The notes below the pieces were generated by a model, which worked only from the letters and a program-made list of their open reading frames with translations, was not told where the DNA came from and ran no database searches. Made by a program: the position numbers and the translations under genes. 64,000 nucleotides of DNA from Pimelobacter simplex (GTDB taxonomy: Bacteria; Actinomycetota; Actinomycetes; Propionibacteriales; Nocardioidaceae), in assembly GCF_024662235.1 (NCBI RefSeq), contig NZ_CP096277.1, positions 46,948 to 110,947 of the forward strand, read 5' to 3'. Positions 17,616 through 26,247 of the stretch are shown piece by piece. How positions within the stretch are numbered: the first letter of the stretch is position 1; each line of letters begins with the position of its first letter.

Positions 17616-18700
17616 TGGGTCTGGTGGCGTTGCCGGGCGGCAGCGCTGTTGATCCGGCACTTATAGGTGCGCAGGCGGTCCAGGACTTCGAGCAGGAGCT
17701 GGTGGACCAGTACGCGCTGGCGATGTCGGCGGCCGGTCTGACTGACCGCCATATCGGCGCGACTCGGGCGATCGTCATCGAGTTCGCTCGCTCGCTGTCG
17801 ACTCCGCTGTGGGAGGCCACCTGTGCGGACGCGGACGCGTTCTTGGCCCAGCAACGGCGGATGGGGCTCAGCGTGTCGACCCGGGCGGGGAAGGCCGGCG
17901 CGGTGGCGGGCTTCTACGAGTTCGTGATCACCCGCTACGGGGGCACGATCCGCCGCGCGACTGGTGCCTTGGTCGAGCAGCCGATCGATGAGTTCAATCG
18001 CCAGTCGGGGGCATCGCTGGGCAAGGTCCGGGTGCCGCCGTCGGATGAGGAGATCGACTCGCTGTTCACTGCCTGGCGCGGGTCGGTCACACAGGCGCGC
18101 AAGTACCTTCCCGCGGCCCGCGACTACTTCGCTGCCTCGTTGTGGCGCCGACTCGGGCTGCGGATCAACGAGACCGTCATGCTCGACATCCGCGATTGGC
18201 GCCCCGATCTGGGCGAGTTCGGCAAACTCCACGTCCGCCACGGCAAGGGCTCGGGCGGCCGCGGACCCAAGCCACGGTTGGTGCCTGCGATCAACGGCGC
18301 GAACCAGTTGCTCGACTGGTGGCTGGCCGAGGTCCGTCCGCAGTACGGCGAGGACTGGGCCGACCCGGACGCGCCGCTGCTGCCATCCGAGCGGTTCGAT
18401 CGTGATCTGGATCGGTGCGGACGTGTCGGCGCGAACGCGCTGCGCCGCGCCCTGGGAATCCAGGTCGAGGAGTGGTTGCCGGCGTGGTCGGGTCGGATGA
18501 CGCCACACGTGCTGCGGCACTACTGCGCCTCGTCGCTGTACGCGGCCGGGATGGATATCAAGGCGCTCCAAGAACTGCTCGGCCACCAGTGGCTGGCGAC
18601 GACCTCGGGGTATCTGCATGTCCGCAGTGACCACATCGAACGCGCGTGGAACAGCGCGAGCGACCGCATCGAAGTCCGCCTGGGCCTCCGTACCGACTAA
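17615..18700 (+). CDS. tyrosine recombinase (first of three-gene module)
   Basis: This 361-residue integrase has the complete catalytic set: Arg in LGLRINE (R183), Lys in the beta-hairpin GKGSGGRGPK, HVLRH (H298, R301), the LGHQW His and the nucleophile Tyr in SGYLHV (Y333). A SAM-like N-terminal core-binding domain covers about residues 20-125. It cuts and rejoins DNA at specific sites, probably moving the module or a larger block. It is followed 31 bases later by an XRE-type gene and then by a zinc-ribbon recombinase-like gene, all on the same strand. The start has no ribosome site and overlaps a leader ORF stop. Confidence 0.92.
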   Translation: MGLVALPGGSAVDPALIGAQAVQDFEQELVDQYALAMSAAGLTDRHIGATRAIVIEFARSLSTPLWEATCADADAFLAQQRRMGLSVSTRAGKAGAVAGFYEFVITRYGGTIRRATGALVEQPIDEFNRQSGASLGKVRVPPSDEEIDSLFTAWRGSVTQARKYLPAARDYFAASLWRRLGLRINETVMLDIRDWRPDLGEFGKLHVRHGKGSGGRGPKPRLVPAINGANQLLDWWLAEVRPQYGEDWADPDAPLLPSERFDRDLDRCGRVGANALRRALGIQVEEWLPAWSGRMTPHVLRHYCASSLYAAGMDIKALQELLGHQWLATTSGYLHVRSDHIERAWNSASDRIEVRLGLRTD

Positions 18701-18731
18701 CGAGACCGAAGAACCGAAGGAGCTGATCCAG

Positions 18732-19091
18732 ATGCAGTGGAGCCTGCGGCTGCGGGCCGCCGAACGAGGGATCTGGAAGTCCGCGCAGTTGCGCAGGATG
18801 CTGTCCGATGCCGGGCTCGAGATCTCCGCCGGAAAGATGTCGTCGTGGTGGGCCGGGACCCCGCCGACGATGCGCCTCGAAGAGCTCGACGTGCTCTGCT
18901 TCGTGCTCGAATGCACCCCGAACGACCTGATGACACCCGAGCCGGACAAGGTCGCCGCGCGCCGTCCCCGCAACACCGACGCCGCCAACAACAACGGCGG
19001 AAATGGCGGCGACGATTCGAACGGCAGCGGCGGCGCGCCACCGGCGGTCACACCGCGGCTCGGCAAGCCCCGCTCGACCCCACCGCTGTAG
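18732..19091 (+). CDS. XRE-type helix-turn-helix protein
   Basis: The first 70 residues of this 119-residue protein form a Cro/C1-type HTH (MQWSLRLRAAERGIWKSAQLRRML, then ISAGKMSSWWAG, then RLEELDVLCFVLECTPNDLM). The remainder is a low-complexity Asn/Gly/Ser and Pro tail. It probably represses or directs the flanking recombinase genes. ATG 18732 has AAGGAG nine bases upstream; earlier in-frame starts overlap the integrase end and are less likely. It is the middle gene of the three-gene module. Confidence 0.8.
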   Translation: MQWSLRLRAAERGIWKSAQLRRMLSDAGLEISAGKMSSWWAGTPPTMRLEELDVLCFVLECTPNDLMTPEPDKVAARRPRNTDAANNNGGNGGDDSNGSGGAPPAVTPRLGKPRSTPPL

Positions 19092-19129
19092 CCCGCACCC
19101 CGATCGCCCACCGAAACGACGAGCACCGC

Positions 19130-20923
19130 ATGCCTGCGCCCGGCCCCAACGCGGCGTTGCGGTTGCCGCCCAAGTGCAACGCGTGCCAGAGCAACCGCGT
19201 CGCGTGGACCCGCCCCCGGGTCGACTTCTGCTATCAGTGCCTGCCCGGCGGCCCATTCGCGGCTCCACCGTGCAACCGCTGCCGCTCCCGCACGGACTAC
19301 TTCAGTCAGGGGCTGTGCAGTCGGTGCCATCCCCGCAGCTCCGAACACGTCGGATCGTGCAAGGGCTGTCTGGCCTGGGGTGTCTACCCCCGCTACAACT
19401 GGACCTGCTGGTCCTGTCGCTGGTGGCAGAGCCACCACCCGAAGGGCACCTGCGCCTCCTGCGGCCGCACCAGCCACGTCAGCGACCGGCAAGCCTGTCG
19501 GCTGTGCCTTGAGAACGCCCGCCTCGACCAAGAACCCGGCCGAGCACCCGATGTCGCCGCGGCGAACCAGCACAGCCAGCAGCTGTTCTTCGCCAACATG
19601 GTCTTTAAGCGGCGCGCGACACCGGTGCCTGACTACGTCCGCAGAGATCGCCGATGGTCGACGAAGACCAAGAACCAGCTGCCCTACGAACCCGGCACCA
19701 GCTTCGACGACCAAGCGCTCGAACAGCTGACCCTGTTCGACATGGACCCCGACCCCGCGGTGCTGCGCCAACGCCTCCTGGTCGAGGACAGCGAACTGAC
19801 CCGTTACTGCGCGGCCATCGTCGCCGACCACGCCCGCCGCTACGGCTGGAGCGTCAGACAGCGCAATGCCGTGATCCAGTCCCTGCGGCTGCTGCAGATC
19901 CTGCGGCCTACTTCCACCGCGAAGGTCCGCGCCAGTGACGTCGTGGCGTTGCGCCGATACGACGGCACCATCACCTCCACCCTCGACGTCCTCGCAGAAG
20001 CCGGGCTCCTGATCGAGGACGTACCAACCCGGGTCGAGCGGTACTTCAACGCCAAGTTCATCGAATCCGGAGCCCTCCCGGACACGATGCGGGGGCACCT
20101 CCAGTTGTGGCTTCAGATCATGCTCGGCGGATCCCGACAAGCACCACGCCAGGTGCCCCGCGAACCCGAGACCGTCGAGATCCACATCCAGGGCCTCGCG
20201 CCCGTCGTGCAGGCATGGGTCGAAGCCGGGCGCCAGTCGTTCGCCGAGATCAGCACAGACGACATCCTGGCCGCCCTCACGGCCCTGCCCGCCGGCACCA
20301 GCCACCGCCACTTCGCCGAGATCGGACTGAAGTCGCTGTTCAAGATCCTCAAGGGTCGCCGACTCGTCTTCACCAACCCGATCAAGGATCTCGACCTCAC
20401 CCGCATGGCCACGAACCTTCCGCTGCCGCTCGACCCCGCTTTGATCCGCGCCGAGCTCGACTCGCCCAATTCGGCCCTCGCTCTCGCCGTCGCGCTGGTG
20501 GCCTTCCACGGCCTGACCGGCAAGCAGGTCCGTGAGCTGCAGTTGTCCGACATCGTGGACGGCCGGCTGCACCTCGACGGCCGCGACATCCCGCTCGCCG
20601 CACCCGTGAGGACACGGCTGAGCGCCTGGCTCGATCACCGCAACCGCACTTGGCCGGCCACCGCGAACCCGCACCTGCTCATCAACCGACGCACCGCGCC
20701 GCGTCTCGTCCCCGGCGGTCCGTCCTTTCCCTGGAGGGACAGCCGCGTTCGCCCGCGCGCCCTGCGAGAGGACCGCATCCTGCACGAGATCCACGCCACC
20801 GGCGGCGACGTACGCCGCATCTACGACCTCTTCGGACTCAGCGTCGAAGGCGCCACCCGCTACCTCAAGACGATCGAGCACCCCGACCTGAGGAACAAGG
20901 ACCACCCCGGCAACCGGACATGA
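19130..20923 (+). CDS. zinc-ribbon protein with degenerate tyrosine-recombinase domain
   Basis: The 597-residue protein opens with four CxxC...CxxC zinc ribbons between residues 16 and 126. The middle is helical (about 180-400), and the C-terminal 170 residues follow the fold pattern of tyrosine recombinases: LTGKQVRELQLSDI, then RALREDRILHEIHATGGDVRRIYDLFGLS, then TRYL. The usual GLRxxE arginine box is altered and the HxxR box begins with Arg instead of His, so catalysis is doubtful. It may act as a DNA-binding partner of the first integrase. Start ATG 19130 is 38 bases after the XRE stop. I see no frameshift. Confidence 0.75.
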   Translation: MPAPGPNAALRLPPKCNACQSNRVAWTRPRVDFCYQCLPGGPFAAPPCNRCRSRTDYFSQGLCSRCHPRSSEHVGSCKGCLAWGVYPRYNWTCWSCRWWQSHHPKGTCASCGRTSHVSDRQACRLCLENARLDQEPGRAPDVAAANQHSQQLFFANMVFKRRATPVPDYVRRDRRWSTKTKNQLPYEPGTSFDDQALEQLTLFDMDPDPAVLRQRLLVEDSELTRYCAAIVADHARRYGWSVRQRNAVIQSLRLLQILRPTSTAKVRASDVVALRRYDGTITSTLDVLAEAGLLIEDVPTRVERYFNAKFIESGALPDTMRGHLQLWLQIMLGGSRQAPRQVPREPETVEIHIQGLAPVVQAWVEAGRQSFAEISTDDILAALTALPAGTSHRHFAEIGLKSLFKILKGRRLVFTNPIKDLDLTRMATNLPLPLDPALIRAELDSPNSALALAVALVAFHGLTGKQVRELQLSDIVDGRLHLDGRDIPLAAPVRTRLSAWLDHRNRTWPATANPHLLINRRTAPRLVPGGPSFPWRDSRVRPRALREDRILHEIHATGGDVRRIYDLFGLSVEGATRYLKTIEHPDLRNKDHPGNRT

Positions 20924-21060
20924 CCATGTCGTTGCGTCCCGCGCGGCGTGGGCCGAGAGTCGTCGCAACATCCTCACGCCACGGATAAGCAACCGTGACG
21001 CGCACAAATCGGACACTCTGACGCCACTGACTTTGGTCACGGCCGCAGCGTGGCGGCTCA

Positions 21061-21172
21061 GCGTCCCCCTATCCGTCCCCCCGGGCCGTCCAACCTCGGG
21101 GGGACGCAGCAGCCCGCGCCACGTTTGCGCAGGTCAGACAGCGTCCCCCCGAATTTCAAGAAAGTTCTGAGA
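21061..21172. repeat. GCGTCCCCCC inverted-repeat array, copy A
   Basis: This stretch has GCGTCCCCC at 21061, the inverted GGGGGGACGC at 21098-21107, the core CACGTTTGCGCAGGTCAGA at 21120-21138 and GCGTCCCCCC at 21141-21150. About 110 bases here resemble 41597-41705 base for base over most positions. It could be an operator, an att site or part of a replication region. The surrounding gene-free stretch 20924-21484 shows nothing else that I can support. Confidence 0.6.
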
Positions 21173-21484
21173 CCCGGTCACTCGGACGGTGGGTGGGAGT
21201 CCCGCAAGCGGATCCGCTGGCGGTCATCGGCCGGCGCCGTTGCGTCCGGGACCGCGGTCACGAGTTGTACGCCGTTCGGCCCCTCGTGCGATTCGAGCGG
21301 TCGAGCGCTAGCGGTGGCCGATAGGCAGAACCCAGCGGAATGCGCTCAGCAGGGGTTTGCGGCACCAGCACGTCGCCGAGCAGTGGCACCGTTGAAAGCC
21401 CGCTGCTTCGGCGGCCCGACTCCCCAGGGCCGCAGTGAGGTAGAGCGTGACCGGGATGATGATGCGGCGACTCATGCGGCGACG

Positions 21485-21919
21485 CTACTCCTGGACGGTG
21501 GCACCCGCGCGTGATGGTGAGCGCGGATGGGCGATGATGTGGCAGATCGCCTCGTCAGAGCAGTCGGCCGGGTCCAGCCGACGGCTGAGCCTGATCAAGT
21601 GGCCGAGCTCCGCCTCGAGGGTGACCAGCTCGCGTTGCCGCTGCTGCACGTCGAGCAACTTCGCAGCGAGGAGGTCCTGCACGTGTCCGCACGGAGTGGC
21701 GCCTTCGCGGCGCAGGTCGAGGATCGTCGCGATCTCGACCAGGGTGAGACCGGCGGCTTGAGCGTTGCGGATGAAAGCGAGCGTGGCGAGTGTCGAGTTG
21801 TCGTACTCGCGGTAGCCGTTGGGGCCTCGATGCGGCTGCGGCAGCAGTCCCTTGCGCTCGTAAAAGCGGATGGTGGCGGTCGGGACCCCGACGGCCTCGG
21901 CGACTTCTCCGATGCGCAT
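21485..21919 (-). CDS. MerR-family metal-responsive regulator
   Basis: The 144-residue protein has the MerR N-terminal winged helix (MRIGEVAEAVGVPTATIRFYERKGLL), a long dimerisation helix (about 78-112) and three cysteines, Cys77, Cys120 and Cys126, placed much as the Hg(II)-binding cysteines of MerR. It probably senses a soft metal and turns on the divergent genes. The start at 21919 was chosen because the HTH begins directly there; longer in-frame starts run into the promoter region. A 22-bp dyad lies between it and the next gene. Confidence 0.88.
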   Translation of the reverse strand: MRIGEVAEAVGVPTATIRFYERKGLLPQPHRGPNGYREYDNSTLATLAFIRNAQAAGLTLVEIATILDLRREGATPCGHVQDLLAAKLLDVQQRQRELVTLEAELGHLIRLSRRLDPADCSDEAICHIIAHPRSPSRAGATVQE

Positions 21920-21935
21920 GATCTCACTGTACCGC

Positions 21936-21966
21936 TTGACCTTGTACCGCGGTTCAAGGTTTAGCG
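21936..21966 (+). promoter_or_regulatory. MerR-type promoter and operator
   Basis: A -35-like TTGACC (21936-21941) is followed after 19 bases by a weak -10 (TTAGCG, 21961-21966). The long spacer holds a 22-bp dyad (21939-21960) with arms ACCTTG and CAAGGT around a central ACCGCGGT. A stretched 19-base spacer with a dyad inside it is the mark of MerR-activated promoters. The next ATG is only seven bases after the -10 box, so the transcript may be leaderless. Confidence 0.75.
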
Positions 21967-21973
21967 TCGGGGC

Positions 21974-22273
21974 ATGGACATCACGCTGCTCTACTTCGAG
22001 GACTGCCCGAACTGGAAAGTCGCGGACGAGCGCCTGGCCCTGATCGCAGCCGAGCGCGGCGACGTGACGGTGACCCACCGGCTGGTTGAGACCCCGGAGG
22101 ACGCCGAGCGCGTCGGATTCCTGGGCTCACCCAGCATCCAAATCGACGGCGTCGACCTGTTCGCCGAGCCCGGCGCACCCATCGGGCTGGCTTGCCGGAG
22201 ATACCCGGTCCCCGGTGGCCACGAAGGCGCACCGACACTCGACCAGCTCCGCGGGGCGCTCGCCGATGCGTGA
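21974..22273 (+). CDS. thioredoxin-like protein of mer-type operon
   Basis: This 99-residue protein starts MDITLLYFEDCPNWKVADERL, a thioredoxin-like beta-strand with a single cysteine (C11) in a CPNW motif, and later has FLGSPSIQIDGVDLF and a GLACRRY cysteine. Such small proteins are often found in actinobacterial mercury-resistance operons and may carry metal or thiols to the reductase. It is the first gene behind the MerR-type promoter and overlaps the next gene by eight bases. The exact substrate is unknown. Confidence 0.75.
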   Translation: MDITLLYFEDCPNWKVADERLALIAAERGDVTVTHRLVETPEDAERVGFLGSPSIQIDGVDLFAEPGAPIGLACRRYPVPGGHEGAPTLDQLRGALADA

Positions 22274-22523
22274 CCGGATGGGCACTGTCGGACCAGTGGT
22301 CGCCGTCGTCGGCGCAGTCGGCATCTGTTGCGGACTGCCGGTGCTGCTGTCGCTGGGGCTGCTAGGTGCGGTGGCCGGCATGTCCCTCCAGAGCTGGGCC
22401 CTGATCGGTGTCGGCCTCGTGCTCGTCGTCCTCGGATGGGTGACGCGGGTGCGGCGCCGGAGATGTCCCGCGTCAGACGTCAACGAGACCACCAACAACC
22501 CGCTGAAGGAGAACCACCGATGA
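22266..22523 (+). CDS. small MerT-like membrane protein with vicinal cysteines
   Basis: The 85-residue protein has two probable membrane helices (about residues 7-35 and 41-60). The first carries GICCGLP, a vicinal cysteine pair as in the first helix of mercury transporters such as MerT. A metal-uptake role feeding the next enzyme is plausible. It overlaps the previous gene by eight bases, and its stop overlaps the next start (ATGA). It is shorter than MerT and lacks the third helix, so the family assignment is tentative. Confidence 0.6.
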   Translation: MRDRMGTVGPVVAVVGAVGICCGLPVLLSLGLLGAVAGMSLQSWALIGVGLVLVVLGWVTRVRRRRCPASDVNETTNNPLKENHR

Positions 22524-23872
22524 GCGAAAGTTATGACCTGATCGTCCTTGGCGCCGGGATGGCCGGTGTGGCCTCTGCGAACAAGTCCGCCAGCCAGGGG
22601 TGGCGCGTCGCGATCGTCGACCCGCTGCCCTACGGCGGCACGTGCGCGCTGCGGGGGTGCGACCCGAAGAAGATCCTTCGCCGCGGCGCGGAGATCATCG
22701 ACAGCGCACGTTTGATGGAGGGCAAGGGCATCGACGCGGGCGGCCTGTCGATCAACTGGGGCGACCTGATGAAGCACAAGCACGGCTTCACCGACCCGGT
22801 GCCGGAGAACATGGAGGCCGGCCTGAGCCGCCACGGCGTCGAGACCCTCCACGGCCCGGCGCGCTTCACCTCCGAGCGACAGATCGACGTCGACGGCACC
22901 CGCTACGACGCCGACCGCTTCCTGATCGCCACCGGCGCCAGGCCCCGCCCCTTGGACTTCCCGGGGCACGAACACCTGATCGACAGCACCGGCTTCCTCG
23001 ACTTCGACGACCTGCCGCCACGGATCCTGTTCGTCGGAGGCGGCTTCATCTCTTTCGAGTTCGCCCACATCGCCGCCCGTGCCGGCGCGTCACCGGTCAT
23101 CGTGGACCGCGGCGAACGACCCTTGAAGGGATTCGACCCCGACCTCGTCGAGCTGCTGGTCGCCCGTGGCGCCGAGGTCGGTGTCGACCTGCGACGCTTC
23201 ACCGAAGTAGTGGCTGTCGAGCCGAACGGCCGCGGCTACATCGTCACTCTGGACCGGGCCGGAGTCCGCGAGAGCATCGAGACCGACCTCGTCGTCCACG
23301 GCGCGGGTCGTGTCGCGGACCTCGCCGGTCTTGCCCTCGACGCCGCCGGGGTGGAATGGGGCGAGCGTGGCGTGAGCGTCTCGGATCATCTCCAGAGCAC
23401 CACGAACGCAGCCGTGTGGGCTGCCGGGGACTCCGCGGACACCGCGGGGATGCCGCTGACACCGGTGGCGGTCATCGAGGCCAAGGTCGCCGCCTCCAAC
23501 ATGATCAAGGGCACCACGGCCGCTCCCAACTACAGCGGCATCCCTGCGGCGGTGTTCACCATCCCCGAGCTCGCCCGCGTCGGCATGCTCGAAACGGAGG
23601 CTCTCGAGCAAGGCATCGACCTGAGCGTCCGTCATAACGACACCAGCGGCTGGTACTCCAACTACCGCGTCGGCGAGACCACCGCGGCCGCGAAGGTACT
23701 CATCGACCGGTCCACGGACCGGGTCGTGGGCGCCCATCTGCTGGGACCCGAGTACGGGGAGCTCATCAACATTTTCGGCCTAGCCATCAAGCTCGGGCTC
23801 ACCACCCGTCAACTCAAGTCGACCACCGCTGCGTACCCGACCGTGGGGTCCGATCTCGGATCCATGGTTTGA
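22520..23872 (+). CDS. MerA-like FAD/NAD(P)-disulfide oxidoreductase
   Basis: The 450-residue enzyme has an FAD-binding GAGMAG motif (11-16), the redox-active pair C42/C47 in GGTCALRGC, an NAD(P)-binding GGGFISFEFA motif near 176, the second FAD motif WAAGDSAD near 299 and a dimerisation domain. The C-terminus ends AAYPTVGSDLGSMV: the His of glutathione reductase is replaced by Tyr, as in mercuric reductase, but the MerA C-terminal Cys-Cys pair is absent, as is an N-terminal NmerA domain. It is therefore MerA-related but may reduce something else. AAGGAG precedes ATG 22520. The gene-free stretch 23873-24193 shows no gene that I can support. Confidence 0.8.
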   Translation: MSESYDLIVLGAGMAGVASANKSASQGWRVAIVDPLPYGGTCALRGCDPKKILRRGAEIIDSARLMEGKGIDAGGLSINWGDLMKHKHGFTDPVPENMEAGLSRHGVETLHGPARFTSERQIDVDGTRYDADRFLIATGARPRPLDFPGHEHLIDSTGFLDFDDLPPRILFVGGGFISFEFAHIAARAGASPVIVDRGERPLKGFDPDLVELLVARGAEVGVDLRRFTEVVAVEPNGRGYIVTLDRAGVRESIETDLVVHGAGRVADLAGLALDAAGVEWGERGVSVSDHLQSTTNAAVWAAGDSADTAGMPLTPVAVIEAKVAASNMIKGTTAAPNYSGIPAAVFTIPELARVGMLETEALEQGIDLSVRHNDTSGWYSNYRVGETTAAAKVLIDRSTDRVVGAHLLGPEYGELINIFGLAIKLGLTTRQLKSTTAAYPTVGSDLGSMV

Positions 23873-24193
23873 GTGCGTCGTTCCGGCCCGGGGCACCGAA
23901 GTAGGGCCTTGTGGTGGCACGCTCCGAGCGACGGTCCGGCTGTGGTCACGTCCGCTTGACGGCAAGCAGATGTGGTGCACCGTGGCCGCAAGCGAATCGA
24001 CTCGCGGAGCGTGCCCAGCAGGATCCCCTGCCGGGACGACCTCGCCACAGAAGATCCGAGCGGACCAGATCGCCACTGGCGGTTCTGCTCTCGGAACGTC
24101 CAGGCCGGAGAGCGTACGTGCGGTGCCACTGGGGACAACCACCCTCAACGGTCCCTCCAGCGAGGTCGCGGACCACTTCGGCGTGGGCGCGGG

Positions 24194-24775
24194 TCATGGA
24201 AGGGTCAGCTCGATCTCCTGCTCGGGTTCGAGCTCGAGGTCGCCGGGGTCGCCGGTCACGGGGGCACCGTTGCTGGTCACCCTCACCTCCTCACCGGCGT
24301 TCGCCTTGACGCCACCGATCTGGGTCGGCGTCAGGGCGACGCCCCACTGGGTGAACAGCTGGCCGAGGGTGAACTTCTCCCCGACGGTGTGGGCTTCGAT
24401 GTGAATGGTGCCGTCACCTTCGTGGGTGTGGACCGCGGACATGGCGCCGGTATCGGGGTCGACGCCGATGTTGGGCGGGACGGGGACCGGCTGATCGTTG
24501 ATGGTGATGGCCAGCGTGGGGTGGTAGTGCTCGGCGGTGCCCATCGGGCCGAGGTCGAGGCCGGCGGCGGCGACCCGCGCAGGAACGTCGCCGGGTGCTG
24601 GCCATGGCGGGAGCGAGATGTCATCGGGCTCAACGCCGGCGGAGCTCGACGAACTCGATCTGGTCTCGCTAGTGGCATCGGTGGCCGCCGGGTCCGTGCC
24701 GCATCCGGCGGCGATGAGGGTGAGGATTGCTGCGACGGCGGCGGCCGCCAGCTGAGCGGGGGTGGGTGTCTTCAT
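24194..24775 (-). CDS. copper-cluster lipoprotein
   Basis: The 193-residue product has a lipoprotein signal (LTLIAAGC, cysteine at about residue 25) and a Ser-rich linker, then a beta-rich domain with HYHPTLAITINDQ and AVHTHEGDGTIHIEAH. The clustered histidines could bind a metal outside the cell, though this is inference. It is the last gene of the minus-strand copper cluster, behind a DUF305 lipoprotein. ATG 24775 was chosen because the signal peptide starts there; AAGGGA lies eight bases upstream. Confidence 0.7.
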   Translation of the reverse strand: MKTPTPAQLAAAAVAAILTLIAAGCGTDPAATDATSETRSSSSSSAGVEPDDISLPPWPAPGDVPARVAAAGLDLGPMGTAEHYHPTLAITINDQPVPVPPNIGVDPDTGAMSAVHTHEGDGTIHIEAHTVGEKFTLGQLFTQWGVALTPTQIGGVKANAGEEVRVTSNGAPVTGDPGDLELEPEQEIELTLP

Positions 24776-24895
24776 GGAGGTGTTCCCTTTGCTGTGGTGG
24801 CGTGCCTCGGTTGGGTCGCCGGCGGCGTGCGGGACGTGGGGCACACGAACAGGGCGGACGCCACCGCCACGGTGGCGTCCACCTGCGCTGCGGGT

Positions 24896-25537
24896 TCAGG
24901 AGTCGAGGAGGCCCCGCATGATGTCGATCTCCTGCTGCTGGGCGTCGATGATCTGTCCGGCGAGGTCGACGGCGTCCTTGAATTGGCCGTCTTCCTGCTC
25001 AGTCTCGGCCATCTCAATGGCGCCTTCGTGGTGCTCGATCATCATCTCGAGCCACATGTCCTGGAACTCGGCGTCGGAGGCGTTCTCGAGGGCGTCCATG
25101 TCCTCGGAGGTCATCATTCCGGGCATGTCGTCGTGGTCCATGTCGTCCATGTTGTCGGACATGTCGCCCATGTCGTGGCCGGAGTTGACGTGGTCGCGCA
25201 TGGTCTCGGGGACGTCTTCGCCCCACTGGGTGAGCCAGTCGGCCATGGTCTCAATCTCCGGGCCCTGGGCGTCGCGGATGTCCTCGGCGAGGGCCTGGAC
25301 CTCGGGGTCGAGGTCGCGCTTAATGGTCAGGTCAACCATCGACAGCGCCTGGGCGTGGTGGGCGATCATGTCGCTCGCGAACGCGACGTCGGCGTCGTTG
25401 TGCTCGGTGGCGCTGACCTCGGACTGGCCGCCCGCGTCGGAGGTGTCGTCGCCGCAGGCGGTGACGCCGGCGCCGAGGACAAGGGTGAGCGCGACGGCGC
25501 CGAGGGCGCGCGTACGGGTCTTGGTCTTGATTTGCAT
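24896..25537 (-). CDS. DUF305 lipoprotein
   Basis: This 213-residue lipoprotein (signal with lipobox VTAC, Cys at about 28) has the DUF305 histidine motifs FASDMIAHHAQAL (about 53-65) and MMIEHHEGAIEMAE, plus a Met/Asp/His-rich stretch (GHDMGDMSDNMDDMDHDDMPGMM is split across about 120-142). DUF305 proteins sit in metal-resistance clusters and are thought to bind copper or other metals outside the membrane. AGGAG precedes ATG 25537. It follows the DUF6153 gene on the same strand. Confidence 0.88.
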   Translation of the reverse strand: MQIKTKTRTRALGAVALTLVLGAGVTACGDDTSDAGGQSEVSATEHNDADVAFASDMIAHHAQALSMVDLTIKRDLDPEVQALAEDIRDAQGPEIETMADWLTQWGEDVPETMRDHVNSGHDMGDMSDNMDDMDHDDMPGMMTSEDMDALENASDAEFQDMWLEMMIEHHEGAIEMAETEQEDGQFKDAVDLAGQIIDAQQQEIDIMRGLLDS

Positions 25538-25664
25538 GCGAGTTCTCCTGGAAGTCAGGTAGTCAGGTGGGGTGTTGCGGGCAGGCGGAAGCGGCACCCG
25601 GCCGGGACGCTGGTGTCGAACTCTGACGGTCGAGGTCAGCGGTGGCGGGCGGTCGCAGGGCCTG

Positions 25665-26219
25665 TCAGCACCTGATGACGGAGAACTGCCACTCATGGGG
25701 TGGCCCGGTGCAACGCACCCACCGCAGCGCCCGTACGCGGACGGCTGCGGGCATGAACGCCTCCGACTGCAGCGGCCGGAGGAAGCCCTTGGCGAGGAGC
25801 GCCAGCAGCGTGAGCGCTGCAGCGGCGAGCATGACGACGCACAGCATCACCATGCTCGCCATGCCGTGACCCGAGCCGGAACCAGCGTCAGCACTGACCT
25901 CAACGCTGGCCTCGGGGGCTGCCATCGAGGACTGCGTCGCGGCGGAGTGCGCGTGTCCGTCGTGCGAGTCCCCCGAGGCCATCGCCGCCTCATGGGCAGA
26001 AGTCATGGCCGCCGTACTCGTCATGCTCATCGTGCTTGAGGGCGTTGGGACCGTGGCGGCTGGCGAAGCGCCGTGGCTGGCCAGGGCATGCATGCCGAGG
26101 ATGCCGACGACCAGGGCCGCTACGAGGGCGGCCACTGCGCTGCGGCCGGTCAGCCGCGCAGCCGTCCGCGCCCACAGGGAGTTGCGGGTGCGGCGGCTGG
26201 TCGCGGGCACGGGGCTCAT
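25665..26219 (-). CDS. DUF6153-family membrane protein
   Basis: The 184-residue protein has an N-terminal membrane segment (about 27-46), a Met/His/Ser-rich outer loop (STMSMTSTAAMTSAHEAAM, then DSHDGHAHS) and a second membrane helix (about 122-143). This pattern matches the DUF6153 family of actinobacterial copper clusters. Its role is not known; the Met/His loop suggests metal contact. It is 28 bases downstream of the copA-like stop and so probably in the same operon. Confidence 0.78.
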   Translation of the reverse strand: MSPVPATSRRTRNSLWARTAARLTGRSAVAALVAALVVGILGMHALASHGASPAATVPTPSSTMSMTSTAAMTSAHEAAMASGDSHDGHAHSAATQSSMAAPEASVEVSADAGSGSGHGMASMVMLCVVMLAAAALTLLALLAKGFLRPLQSEAFMPAAVRVRALRWVRCTGPPHEWQFSVIRC

Positions 26220-26247
26220 CGGCTTCGATGGTACGGAAACACAGGAA

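Noticed and set aside
17438..21040. 1200-codon open frame on the minus strand across the recombinase trio
   Set aside because: It crosses three plus-strand genes with known motifs and has no domains of its own.
23972..25675. 567-codon open frame on the plus strand over the copper lipoproteins
   Set aside because: It is antisense to the DUF305 and lipoprotein genes, which have signal peptides and family motifs.
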